A DNA stretch of 64,000 nt from Oenanthe sinensis (taxonomy: Eukaryota; Streptophyta; Magnoliopsida; Apiales; Apiaceae): assembly GCA_028671895.1 (NCBI GenBank), contig JAPMAC010000209.1, forward strand, positions 20,916,501 to 20,980,500. The letters run 5' to 3'. Every line of letters begins with the position of its first letter. Positions within the stretch are counted from its first letter, which is position 1. Under the pieces are notes generated by a model. The model worked only from the letters and a program-made list of their open reading frames with translations, was not told where the DNA came from and made no database searches. The position numbers and the translations under genes were made by a program. This document shows, in pieces, positions 11,925 through 23,463 of this stretch.

Positions 11925-13200
11925 CTAAGTAAACAAATAGGGATACTTTTCGAGCATTTCACTCTCAAGTTCCCAGGTGGATTCCTCAACTCGAGGATTT
12001 CTCCACAAAACTTTAACAAGCCTAACAGACTTATTCCTTAAAACCTTATCCTTATGATCCTGAATCTCTACAGGCTGTTCTACATAGGACAAATCGGGTT
12101 GAATCTCGAGGGGTTCATATTCTATTACATGACTCATGTCAGGATTATACTTTCTAAGCATAGATACGTGAAAAACATTGTGAATGTGTTGCATCTGCGG
12201 TGGTAGAGCCAATTCATACGCGACTTTCCCAACTTGCTTCAAAAGTTCAAAAGGTCCTATATATCTTGGATTAAGCTTTCCTTTCTTGCCAAATCTATTA
12301 ACACCTTTCCATGGAGAAATCTTTAATAACACTTGATCACCTTCTTTAAAACTCATATCTTTCCTTGACTGGTCAGCATACTTCTTTTGCCTATCTTGAG
12401 CAGCTAGCAATCTTTTCTGAATTAACTCAATCTTTTCTTTAGTTTGTTGAACTAACTCTCGACCCAAAATCTTACGCTCACCAACTTCATTCCAACACAC
12501 TGGTGATCTGCACTTCCTTCCATACAAAGCTTCATACGGGGGCATTCTAATACTGGCATGATAGCTGTTGTTATATGAAAACTCCACTAATGGTAGATGC
12601 TCGTCCCAACTTCCTTCGAAATCTAAGGCACAAATTCTCAACATGTCTTCAATGGTTTGGATTGTCCTTTCACTCTGGCCATCTGTCTGAGGATGATATG
12701 CAGTACTCATATTCAGCTTTGTTTCCAAACACTCTTGAAACTTCTTCCAAAATCTTGAATTGAATCTCGGGTCTCTGTCAGACACTATTGATACAGGAAC
12801 ACCATGTCGCATAACAATCTCTTTCAGGTACAAATGAACCAACCTGTCTAGTGAGAATCTTTCGTTGATCGGTAGAAAGTGCGCTGACTTGGTCAATCTG
12901 TCTATTATTACCCAGATAGCATCATGATTAGCCTTTGTCCTTGGCAGACCTACTACAAAATCCATAGCAAGATTCTCCCATTTCCATTCTGGAATCTCTA
13001 GTGGTTGCAACAATCCACTGGGTCTCTGATGTTCAGCTTTGACTCTCTGGCACGTATAACATTTACTGATCCACTCTGCCACATTTCTCTTCATATTAGG
13101 CCACCAAAAATTTTCCTTCAAGTCTTTATACATCTTTGTGCTTCCCGGATGAATAGAGTATCTTGAACTATGTGCATCATGCAAAATTTCATTCTTGAGC
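11925..13200 (-). pseudogene. Tekay pol: integrase with chromodomain-like C-terminus
   Basis: A 419-codon open stretch at 13184-11925. The zinc-binding part ends in CYTCQRVK. The catalytic core shows MDFVVGLP, IVSDRDPRF and HPQTDGQSERT for the DDE residues. A GPF-type motif (RYIGPFELL) is followed by a C-terminal segment with VKVLWRNPRVEESTWELE, typical of a chromodomain. Integrase inserts the cDNA, and the chromodomain guides it to heterochromatin. This is the end of a polyprotein. It is separated from RT-RNase H by in-frame stops at about 13242-13244 and near 13203, so it would not be made from the full-length frame. Confidence 0.9.
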
Positions 13201-13244
13201 CCTTAAACATTAGGGATCCAAATTCGTGAGGAATACCTAAAGAT

Positions 13245-14817
13245 TCATTTATCGTCCTTCTGACTTCTTAACTCTTCTCCAGTCAACTTGGTTCTGTCTT
13301 GACTCATCATCTGTTCTTGACATCTCTTGATCTTTTCTAACAACTCTGGCTGAAAAGTCATTGTATACACCATCTCTTCCACTGAATCAGAACCACATAC
13401 CTCTATTTCCAATTTCTCAAACTCTTTGATCAATACTTCGGATGAAACCATTATATTCAATCTTTCCTTTCTACTTAAAGCATCTGCTACAACATTCGCC
13501 TTGCCTGGATGATAGTTAATCGTGCAGTCGTAGTCTTTGATCAATTCCAACCATCTTCTCTGTATCATGTTCAGCTCTTTCTGAGTAAAGATATACTTCA
13601 AACTTTTGTGGTCAGTATAAATCTCACACTTTTCTCTAAATAAGTAGTGCCTCCATATCTTCAGTGCAAACACAATGGCAGCTAATTCCAGATCATGTGT
13701 AGGATATTTAAATTCATGAGGTCTTAACTGCCTAGAAGCATATGCAATTACTTTCCCATGTTGCATCAGAACACATCCCAAGCCTTTGTGAGAAGCGTCA
13801 CTGTAGATAACGAAATTTCCTTGATCGTCAGGCAATACCAACACTGGTGCAGACACTAGTCTTCGCTTTAGCTCTTCAAAACTTTCTTCACACTTTTCAT
13901 TCCATACAAACTTTTCATTCTTCTTGGTCAACTTGGTCATAGGGGTAGCTATCTTCGAAAAATCTTGAACAAATCTTCGATAGTATCCTGCTAAACCCAG
14001 AAAACTTCTGACTTCTGTTGGAGTCCTTGGTCTTTCCCATTTCATCACTGCTTCTATCTTTGTCGGATCAACTTTGATGCCTTCCTTGCTGACAACATGA
14101 CCTAAGAATTGTACTTCCTTCAGCCAAAATTCACATTTTGAAAACTTCACATACAGCTTTTCCTTTCTTAAAGTCTCTAAAGCAATTCTCAAGTGATCTG
14201 CATGCTCTTCTTCTGACTTTGAATATATCAGGATGTCGTCGATGAAAACAATCACAAACTTGTCTAAATACTTCTTAAAGACCCTGTTCATCAGATCCAT
14301 AAACGCTGCTGGAGCATTTGTCAATCCAAAAGCCATAACTAAAAATTCATAGTGTCCGTACCTTGTTCTGAATGCTGTTTTAGATACATCTTCAGGTTTG
14401 ATCTTGAGTTGATGGTATCCGGACCTTAAGTCAATTTTTGAAAAACATTCGGCTCCTTTCAGCTGGTCAAAAAGATCATCGATCCTCGGCAACGGGTACT
14501 TATTCTTGATAGTTAACTTGTTTAACTCTCGGTAATCTATGCACAATCTCATGCTTCCATCCTTCTTCTTAACAAACAATACTGGTGCTCCCCATGGGGA
14601 CACACTGGGCCTTATAATTCCTTTATCTAAAAGATCTTGTATTTGACTCGCCAACTCTTTCATCTCAACTGGTGCCATCCTATATGGAGCTTTGAAAACT
14701 GGCTCAGTGCCTGGAGCTAAATCAATAGAGAATTCTATTTCCCTATCGGGAGGTAAACCTGGCAGTTCGTCTGGAAACATGTCGGAAAATTCATTGACTA
14801 TAGGAACATCTTCTAAT
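13245..14817 (-). pseudogene. Tekay pol: reverse transcriptase and RNase H
   Basis: The open frame reads from the insertion breakpoint at 14817 to a stop at about 13242. RT motifs seen are the start near MFPDELPGLPP, then VLFVKKKDGSMRLCIDYR, FSKIDLRSGYHQ and the catalytic FIDDILIYS. RNase H follows (YSDASHKGLGCVL, DLELAAIVFALK, YTDHKSLKY, ADALSRKE). The polymerase core looks intact. The frame at the N-terminal side is cut by the Angela element, and its upstream part resumes at 23267. The first Met of the open frame (14843) lies inside the Angela LTR and is an artefact of the insertion. Confidence 0.92.
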
Positions 14818-16376
14818 TGTTGGTGTAGGTGCCCTAGAGGCAATACAATGTTTATTTTGATAAACCTTTATGTCAATTGATTATTTAATAAACATATTTA
14901 TTATGACTTTAATTACTGCGATATATTTGTTAGCATAATAAATGTCCTTAGAATCATGATACACATTGTATAGTTTAGTACATGACTTGAACTTGAGATT
15001 ATATAATATATCATATTCTTAAATGTCCCTAGTCGAGTATTATTATTATAGGACAATAATAATACCTAAATAGACTAGTATGTTGTTTGACTGATAACCA
15101 CATCTCATTGGTTATAAGTATGGGGATACTAAAGTCAATACATAGGTACATGTAGGAGTACATGATACTGGACAGACCCACAGTGAGATTCTTCATGTTT
15201 AATAAAGTCATAAGAAAGACTCACAGTGATAATGGTGTAATGATCCTTTGACTTGAGATCATTATATTTCTATACGAGGATTAATATACTTTGACTACAT
15301 TAAAAGTTACCTTTGACCGGGTGATGATAAAAGTGGACATCGGGTATATCATGAGTCGTATGAGAAATATGAATGATAGATAAAGGATTTAACCCTCCTA
15401 TAATTAGGAGAGATATTATTGGCCTCTTGATTGAGTGAGACTATAAAATGCATGGCCGTGCTCAAATAATTATTTATTTTCATAGTCTACTCATGGATCA
15501 AGTAAACCCGGATTAAATGTTGAAGAGGATGACTAAATACATGCCTCGAGTTTAATCTATAATATATATGGTTAAAGGGATTATATTATACGGAAACATT
15601 AATCACGAAAGGTTTTATCGAATCACGATTTAATTATTATTTAATTGGGTAGCAATGATGTATTACTAGATACCGCTCATTGTTTATAATTTTATTGGAG
15701 AATAAAATTATTGCTAATTAAATAATAGCCTATAGGGTCACACACATAGAGTACTTAAAGGAATAATTAATTTAAATTATAGATTTAAATTAATTGATGA
15801 TTATTTAAATTTTATTATATTAATTAAGTGAGATTTAATTAATTGAAATAATATAAATTTGAATTTGAATTCTGCCATTAATAATTAAGTGTGACTTAGT
15901 TATTAATTAAATAATAAAATTCGGTTTTATTATTTAATCCTAAACCTACATGGGTTAGACTTTGCTGTTATGGGTTGCTATTATGGGCCTATTAACCAAC
16001 CATTATAAATAGATAATGTAGGGTTAATAGGTAGGAAGTTTTTAAGAAAAATGAACCCTAGCAGCAGCAAAGGCAGAGAGAAAAGGCAGAGGCAGAATTC
16101 GAAATCATCAAAGGAGGCTAGTACATCCATTCCGTAATCAAGATCGTGAGACGTTCTTGAAGGTGCTCGTGTGGATACCATAGAGGTGCTTTCGAGAGGA
16201 AGACACAAGTCGTGAAAGCTAGGATCTCCGTTGAGTTCGTGTAAGTCAAGACCAGACAAAGGTATGATTCCGTTTCACCATAATCTGTCAATCTTATACA
16301 TGATCCTGCGTTAGGGTTCGAAATTTTCGTTATATTTACGTTTAATCCGCTGCGTTTTATGCCTCGGAACCCAACA
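14818..16376 (+). repeat. Angela 5' LTR
   Basis: 1559 bp, TG...CA, followed one base later by the PBS. It contains a TATAAATA box at 16004-16011. It carries the plus-strand promoter that would drive the genomic RNA. No gene inside; the minus frames at 15029-15211 and 15981-16259 recur in the other LTR and are shadows. Confidence 0.95.
16004..16011 (+). promoter_or_regulatory. TATA box of Angela 5' LTR
   Basis: TATAAATA in the LTR, repeated at 22888-22895 in the 3' LTR. The RNA start is expected about 30 bp downstream. That is inferred from general plant promoter spacing. Confidence 0.65.
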
Positions 16377-16377
16377 A

Positions 16378-16389
16378 TGGTATCAGAGC
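16378..16389 (+). promoter_or_regulatory. Angela primer-binding site
   Basis: TGGTATCAGAGC, complementary to initiator tRNA-Met, one base after the LTR end. It primes minus-strand cDNA. Confidence 0.93.
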
Positions 16390-16600
16390 TACGTGTATAA
16401 GGGACTGATTTGGTTACGTGTTTTATGTATTTGATGCATACATGCCTGTTTTGGTGACTGCCATGCCATGCTACTGCTTTGTCATAATCTGTTATGCGAC
16501 TGCCATGCCTGTTATGAGACTGCTATGCTTCTGCCAATATGTAACTGTCAGAGAATGTATATTCAGTGTCTGATCAGAGTTTGTGAAATTGGGGCTGGGT

Positions 16601-16682
16601 CAGAGTTTAACAAACTCTGATGGACTCGCTCAGAGTTTAATAAACTCTGATGGTCTGATCAGAGTTTAGCAGTAAACTCTGA
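16601..16682 (+). repeat. Three tandem CAGAGTTTA palindromes in Angela leader
   Basis: CAGAGTTT-AAC-AAACTCTG at 16601, CAGAGTTTA-A-TAAACTCTG at 16631 and CAGAGTTTA-GCAG-TAAACTCTG at 16660. Centres are about 30 bp apart. An incomplete half-copy (TCAGAGTTTG) is at 16574. Each stem is 8-9 bp with no mismatch, so the transcript could form three small hairpins. Confidence 0.85.
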
Positions 16683-16810
16683 AAAAGGCCAACAGATATG
16701 ATCTATAGTTCAGAAATTGATGATTTCTGAATAGGACTGGTCTTCAAAAATAAAAAATTTCCAATTTACCTGTTGGAAATTGGAAACACCATCAGACCCC
16801 CAGACCCCGC

Positions 16811-16830
16811 CCGGGGGCTGCCGCCCCCGG
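16811..16830 (+). repeat. GC-only hairpin in Angela leader
   Basis: CCGGGGGC (16811-16818) pairs perfectly with GCCCCCGG (16823-16830) around the loop TGCC, inside a 35-bp C/G island in otherwise AT-rich DNA. It is the strongest predicted RNA hairpin in the leader. A role in RNA dimerisation or packaging is a guess. Confidence 0.8.
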
Positions 16831-18196
16831 ACCCCCGCAATATTTTATTTTGTGTACTTGAGCATGGTGCTGGTTATGGCCCTTAGACCCCTAGATTAAT
16901 GGTTTTGGTTTTGGTTTTATAAATACGACTTGCATGTCGTTTTCTTCATTCTTGTAATTCTTTAACCTCGAATGTAACTCGAGTTTTCTTATGTAAGTAC
17001 ATTAGTATAGGTTGTATTCAATTATTCCATGTAATGTACTTGAAGATTGAAGGATGATCCAAGAGAGGAGCAAGCACCCATGGATACAAGAAGAATGAAG
17101 ACATGTAATTGTATTTATATTTCACCACCATAGATTGACTTTGATCCTTTCATTAGCTCGAAAGGATCACATAGGAAAGGGGCCATAACCAAGCACGTTT
17201 ACATACTGCACTTTACATATTGATGTATGAATGTATGTGTAGAGTAGAAGATGCATGCTTTAATTAGATTAATGATGTATGCATGTATTAGATACGTCAC
17301 CCATGCCATGCTTGCCATGCTAAACAAGATAAAATCTGTAACGATTTAAGATTTTAAAATTAACAAACGATCATGAGATTCTTGTGTTTATGAAATATGG
17401 ATTTTTAAAACACGGAATTGAATATGGATTTTGATATCTATAATTGGGATTTTCTGACAAAAACGGATATGCGTATTCGTAAGGCTGATGGGTTTTAAGT
17501 GTGACCACTGGTATCCTCCATCTACCTGGGAAATGAACAATTTAAGATGTCAATTTGAAATATTTAGTTCAAGGAAAAATTGAGGATCTCTTCATGATGT
17601 GATCATGATCGTCGTAAATTTTCTAAACCCCTTAACAAAATATTAAGTTTTAATCGGATGCTTTCCAATGAATGAACACTCATCGAATCCTAGATCGATT
17701 AGGGGAAAGACTGTCAGTGACAGGGGACTCCTATCTATCGTGGTGAGATGCGACGAATATAAGCGGTTATATTCGGCCGTTGTATCATTGGGTCAAACTT
17801 AACTGAGTCGTCATAATAAGGTGAAACTAAACGGTTATATTCAACCATTATGAACTTAGAAGCATAGAGTTTGGTTAAAAATCTATTAGATAGATAAGAT
17901 CAATCGTTGCTCACCAAACTATCCAAGAATTATATATGATATAATTGACAAATGTTGTCTACCTAAATAATCATTCTTAAGGACTTCCAGTGGTTGACTT
18001 AAGACATGACGAAATATGGATCTTGGCTCACTAGAAAGAATTATGGGATATACTTTCCAAATTAATAGTAAGGGCTATTAATTTGATAAAAATAGTGGGA
18101 GATATATTATGAATGTATCATAATCATTTGAACATAATAAATAACTCAGACAATCTAATGTTTATTTTGTGCTATTATCATTGTAGATACCAAGTA

Positions 18197-20449
18197 ATGA
18201 CAAACAACACAAACACACTATCCGTACGATCTGTCCTTGAGAAGGATAAGCTGACAGGAGGAAACAACTTCCTAGACTGGCAGAGGAATTTGAGGATTGT
18301 CCTCAGGCAGGAGCGCAAGCTTCATGTCATTGATATTCCTCCGGCAGGTCCCCTTCCTGAGGGCGCTACTGTTGAGGAACGAGCGGCCCATACAAAGGAT
18401 AAGAATGATGCAACTGATGTTGCATGTCTTATGTTGGCAACTATGAGTGCTGATCTTCAAAGACAACATGTGCATATGGATGCATATACTATCTATGAGC
18501 ACTTGCAAAGCATGTTTGCAAGCCAAACTCGTCAAGAAAGGTTCAACACGAGCAAGTCACTTTTTAATTGCAAACAAGGGGCAAGTGAACCAGTTAGCGC
18601 ACATGTTCTGAAGATGATTGGTTACATTGAGTATCTTGATACTTTGGGTTTCCCGATTATTCAGGAAATTGGTATTGACCTAATCATGAATTTTTTGAAC
18701 AACAAATTCACCCAGTTTATCATAAACTACAACATGAATGAATTTGACAAAACACCTACTGAATTGTTGGCTATGTTGAGAACATATGAGACCAACATGA
18801 AGACGGCTGAACCTGCTCCCATACTGATGGTGGGCAATAAAGGTAAGGCCAAAGGGAAAGGCAAGTGGAAGGGTAAGAAGAAGACAGGTTCTGATTCTAC
18901 ACCCAAGCCAAAGTCAGGTCCCAAACAGGCTTTAAAGCCTAAAGGTGGGGTCGCTAAGGGTGAATGTCACTACTGTAAGAAAACTGGTCACTGGAAGAGA
19001 AACTGTTCAGTTTACTTGGAGGATCTGAAGAAGAAGAGGGCTGAACAAGCTTCTAATTCAGGTATATATGTTATAGAAGTCAATCTGTCTATTTCTACAT
19101 CTTGGGTATTGGATACCGGATGTGCTTCTCACATTTGTATAAATGTGCAGGAAATGCAGAGAAGTAGGACATTGGCTAAAGGAGAAATGGACCTACGAGT
19201 TGGCAACGGAGCAAGAGTTGTTGCTTTAGCTGTAGGAACCTATTATTTATCTTTGCCCTCTGGGCTAGTTTTAGAACTGGATAATTGTTATTACGTGCCT
19301 GCGATTCGCAGAAACATTATTTCTGTTTCTTGTTTGGACAAGAAAGGTTTTTCGTTTACAAAAAAGGACAACAGTTGCTCTTTTGCTTTGAATGATTTAA
19401 CCTATGGTGTTGCGCGTTTGTTTAATGGTTTATATGTTCTTGACTTAGATAATCCTGTCTGTAATATAGAAAACAAACGACTTAAAGTTAATGACTCAAA
19501 TCAAACATACCTCTGGCATTGTCGTCTAGGCCATATAAATGAGAAACGCATATCCAAATTACATAAGGGTGGATACTTGGATAAGTTTGATTTTGAATCA
19601 TACCAAGAATGCGAATCTTGTTTGCTTGGTAAAATGACTAAAGTCCCTTTCACTGGTAAGGGTCAAAGGGCCACTGAACGTCTGGAGCTAATACATAGTG
19701 ATGTATGTGGCCCAATGCGTGTGATGGCTAGAGGAGGCTACTACTACTTCATAACATTTACTGATGATTTCAGTAGATATGGGTATCTTATGAAGAATAA
19801 ATCCGATTCTTTTGAAAAGTTCAAAGAATACAAGGCTGAAGTAGAAAAGCAAATTGGCGGAGGTGCAAGTATTAAAATCTTACGATCTGATCGTGGAGGA
19901 GAATACTTAAGCACTGAATGTAAAGATTATTTAAAGGAGTGTGGTATTGTATCACAACTCACTCCGCCAGGAACACCTCAATGGAATGGAGTTTTAGAGA
20001 GGAGAAATCGCACCTTGTTGGACATGGTGCGATCGATGATGAGTCATGCAGATCTTCCAATTAGTTTCTGGGGTTACGCTCTAGAAACAGCGGCTTTCAC
20101 ACTTAACCGTGTTCCTACTAAGAAGGTTCAAAAGACTCCATATGAGATATGGGAGAAGAAACGGTCAGGCATGAGCTTTATGAAAGTTTGGGGATGCAAG
20201 GCGTTTGTGAAACGTCAAGTATCTGACAAGCTTGGACCTAAATCTGAAGAGCGCAATTTTGTGGGATACCCTAAAGAAACAAAGGCGTATTATTTTTATA
20301 GTCCTTCTGAGCAGAAAGTGTTTATTGCTCGAGATGCTGTTTTCATGGAAAGAGATTTTGTTTCCAAAAGAAACAGTGGGAGAACTATAGACCTCGATGA
20401 AGATCGAGAACCACAAAATAGCATTGAACCTGAAGTGGAACATGAGTAG
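18197..20449 (+). pseudogene. Angela gag-protease-integrase
   Basis: The frame is open from 18113. I place the start at ATG 18197 (MTNNTNTLSVRSVLEKDKL), where conserved gag begins. Numbering from 18113: capsid-like region to about residue 240, basic Lys/Gly stretch, CCHC knuckle CHYCKKTGHWKRNC at 285-298, protease motif DTGCASH at about 334, integrase zinc finger (WHCRLGH...CESCLLG), then catalytic core with IHSDVCGP, RSDRGGEYL and NGVLERRNRT. It ends at an in-frame TAG (20447-20449). The same frame continues open beyond it, so the TAG is a single premature stop in the polyprotein. Confidence 0.92.
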
Positions 20450-21135
20450 GATAATGATAATGCTCAACAAACACAGGTTGTTCGTAGAACTGGTAGAATT
20501 CGCCATGAGCCAGAGAGATATGGATTTCTCTTGACTCAATGTGGTGATTTGATGCTCATAGATGAAGATGAGCCTCTCACATACCAAGATGCTATGAACA
20601 GTCCAGACTCTAGGAGATGGAATATCCGTTTTGATGAAACAGTCAAAGAGTATGGCTTTGTTCAAAACGAAGATAAACCTTGTGTTTACAAGAAGGTTAG
20701 TGGGAGCCATGTGGCATTCATAGTACTATATGTTGATGACATACTACTAATGGGGAATGACATACCTTCTCTCAAGGCTGTTAAGATTTGGTTAGGGAGC
20801 AACTTCTCTATGAAAGACTTAGGAGAAGCATCCTACATTCTAGGAATGAGGATCTATAGGGATAGATCTAGAAGGATGATCGGTCTAAGTCAGAGTACAT
20901 ACATCGATAAGGTTTTGCATCGTTTTGGTATGCAAAATGCAAAAAGGGGATATGTCCCCGTGTCTCAAGGGATAACGATCTCTAAAGATCAGTGTCCGAA
21001 ATCATTGGATGACAAGGACCGCATGAGTAAGGTTCCATATGCCTCAGCAATTCGATCCATCATGTATGCGATGGTATGTACTCGCCCAGATACCAATCTA
21101 ATCCAGGTGAAGGTCACTGGACGGCTGTCAAGAAT
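20450..21135 (+). pseudogene. Angela reverse transcriptase, internally deleted
   Basis: The frame is the same as the upstream gag-integrase frame. After the start of the RT region (LTYQDAMNSPDSRRW) the sequence jumps at about 20620 straight to the segment before the catalytic loop (NIRFDETVKEYGF). The YVDDILL motif follows. In related copia elements well over 100 residues of fingers and palm lie in between, so this copy lacks part of the polymerase core. A second deletion near 21090 (after CTRPDT) shifts the frame and ends the ORF at 21142. The product could not be an active RT. Confidence 0.88.
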
Positions 21136-21687
21136 ATTCTAAAGTACTTGAAAAGGACTAAAGATTCATTCTTGGTGTATGGAGGAGAGGAAAAACTGGT
21201 TGTAAAAGGTTACACCGATGCAAGTTTTCAAACATACAGGGATGATACTGTATCACAGTCTGGTTTTGTGTTTTGTCTAAACGGAGGTGCTGTAAGTTGG
21301 AAGAGTTCAAAACAAGAAACAGTAGCTGATTCTACAATGGAGGCTGAGTACATTGCAGCTTGTGAAGCGGCTAAGGAAGCTGTTTGGATTCGAAAATTCA
21401 TTACTGATTTGGGAGTGGTTCCATCGATCGCAGATCCCATTGATCTATACTGCGATAATAATGGAGCCATTGCACAGGCTAAAGAACCTAGAGCTCACTC
21501 CCGAACCAAACACATACTCAGGAGATATCACCTCATTCGAGAGATTAATGAAAGGGGTGACATACACATATGTAAAGTGCACACAAATGATAACATTGCA
21601 GACCCACTGACCAAAGGCTTGTCGCAGAAGAAGCACGACGGTCACACTAGTTCCATGGGTATTAGATACATGGGTGATTGGCTCTAG
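21090..21687 (+). pseudogene. Angela RNase H
   Basis: This frame is offset from the RT frame by the small deletion. RNase H motifs are YTDASFQTYRDD, SSKQETVADSTMEAEYIA, LYCDNNGAIAQAKEP and HSRTKHI, then the conserved C-terminus ADPLTKGL. It ends at the stop after GDWL, just before the PPT. It normally removes RNA from the RNA-cDNA hybrid. Here it is unlinked from RT. Confidence 0.88.
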
Positions 21688-21690
21688 TGC

Positions 21691-21700
21691 AAGTGGGAGA
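21691..21700 (+). promoter_or_regulatory. Angela polypurine tract
   Basis: AAGTGGGAGA immediately precedes the 3' LTR start at 21702. It is the plus-strand primer site. Confidence 0.85.
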
Positions 21701-21701
21701 T

Positions 21702-23261
21702 TGTTGGTGTAGGTGCCCTAGAGGCAATACAATGTTTATTTTGATAAACCTTTATGTCAATTGATTATTCAATAAACATATTTATTATGACTTTAATTAC
21801 TGCGATATATTTGTTAGCATAATAAATGTCCTTAGAATCATGATACACATTGTATAGTTTAGTACATGACTTGAACTTGAGATTATATAATATATCATAT
21901 TCTTAAATGTCCCTAGTCGAGTATTATTATTATAGGACAATAATAATACATAAATGGACTAGTATGTTGTTTGACTGATAACCACATCTCATTGGTTATA
22001 AGTATGGGGATACTAAAGTCAATACATAGGTACATGTAGGAGTACATGATACTGGACAGACCCACAGTGAGATTCTTCATGTTTAATAAAGTCATAAGAA
22101 AGACTCACAGTGATAATGGTGTAATGATCCTTTGACTTGAGATCATTATATTTCTATACGAGGATTAATATACTTTGACTACATTAAAAGTTACCTTTGA
22201 CCGGGTGATGATAAAAGTGGACATCGGGTATATCATGAGTCGTATGAGAAATATGAATGATAGATAAAGGATTTAACCCTCCTATAATTAGGAGAGATAT
22301 TATTGGCCTCTTGATTGAGTGAGACTATAAAATGCATGGCCGTGCTCAAATAATGATTTGTTTTCATAGTCTACTCATGGATCAAGTAAACCCGGATTAA
22401 ATGTTGAAGAGGATGACTAAATACATGCCTCGAGTTTAATCTATAATATATATGGTTAAAGGGATTATATTACACGGAAACATTAATCACGAAAGGTTTT
22501 ATCGAATCACGATTTAATTATTATTTAATTGGGTAGCAATGATGTATTACTAGATACCGCTCATTGTTTATAATTTTATTGGAGAATAAAATTATTGCTA
22601 ATTAAATAATAGCCTATAGGGTCACACACATAGAGTACTTAAAGGAATAATTAATTTAAATTATAGATTTAAATTAATTGATGATTATTTGAATTTTATT
22701 ATATTAATTAAGTGAGACTTAATTAATTGAAATAATATAAATTCGAATTTGAATTCTGCCATTAATAATTAAGTGTGACTTAGTTATTAATTAAATAATA
22801 AAATTCGGTTTTATTTTTTAATCCTAAACCTACATGGGTTAGGCTTTGCTGTTATGGGTTGCTATTATGGGCCTATTAACCAACCATTATAAATAGATAA
22901 TGTAGGGTTAATAGGTAGGAAGTTTTTAAGAAAAACGAACCCTAGCAGCAGCAAAGGCAGAGAGAAAAGGCAGAGGCAGAATTCGAAATCATCAAAGGAG
23001 GCTAGTACATCCATTCCGTAATCAAGATCGTGAGACGTTCTTGAAGGTGCTCGTGTGGATACCATAGAGGTGCTTTCGAGAGGAAGACACAAGTCGTGAA
23101 AGCTAGGATCTCCGTTGAGTTCGTGTAAGTCAAGACCAGACAAATGTATGATTCCGTTTCACCATAATCTGTCAATCTTATACATGATCCTGCGTTAGGG
23201 TTCCGAAATTTTCGTTATATTTACGTTTAATCCGCTGCGTTTTATGCCTCGGAACCCAACA
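21702..23261 (+). repeat. Angela 3' LTR
   Basis: 1560 bp, nearly identical to 14818-16376; one inserted C (GGGTTCCG instead of GGGTTCG) explains the extra base. It is followed by the CTAAT target duplication and then Tekay pol sequence. Confidence 0.95.
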
Positions 23262-23266
23262 CTAAT

Positions 23267-23463
23267 TGAGCTGGCTTCTTCTCAGTATCCACCACATAGG
23301 CTAGGTAAGCCTCACATCCCTGACGCAGAAATCTCTTCGCCTGAACGATATTCAAAAACTTCTTGACTTGCCGGGTGCCTCGAAATTCAACTTCTTTTCC
23401 TTCTAGGGTTTTAACCTTTAGCTTCTTATTCCTACAATCTATCTGAGCCTTGAATTCTGACAA
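23267..23463 (-). pseudogene. Tekay protease-RT linker, upstream half of split pol
   Basis: The minus frame (MSEFKAQIDCRNKKL ... EKKPAQL) is cut by the Angela insertion at 23262-23266. The same frame resumes at 14817 in the RT. The segment links protease to RT in gypsy polyproteins. At its start it is in a different frame from the protease because of a 1-bp deletion near 23455. Confidence 0.85.

Larger units (their letters stand above)
16390..18196 (+). other. Angela untranslated leader
   Basis: 1.8 kb between PBS and gag with no long frame. It holds three CAGAGTTTA palindromes (16601-16682), a GC-rich hairpin (16811-16830) and otherwise AT-rich sequence. Long leaders are usual for Angela/BARE-type elements, which need packaging and dimerisation signals here. 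Which part does this is not shown. Confidence 0.7.
14818..23261 (+). mobile_element. Complete Ty1/copia element, Angela type, nested in Tekay pol
   Basis: LTRs at 14818-16376 and 21702-23261 (1559 and 1560 bp) begin TGTTGG and end CCAACA. TSDs CTAAT (14813-14817 and 23262-23266) are perfect. The LTR start, with CCTAGAGGCAATA, is characteristic of Angela/BARE-type elements. The order is PBS, 1.8-kb leader, gag, protease, integrase, RT, RNase H, PPT. About 13 substitutions and one 1-bp indel separate the LTRs by hand count (about 0.8 percent). The coding region has an in-frame stop, a large RT deletion and a frameshifting deletion, so the copy is non-autonomous. It was probably mobilised in trans or damaged after arrival. 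Confidence 0.95.
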
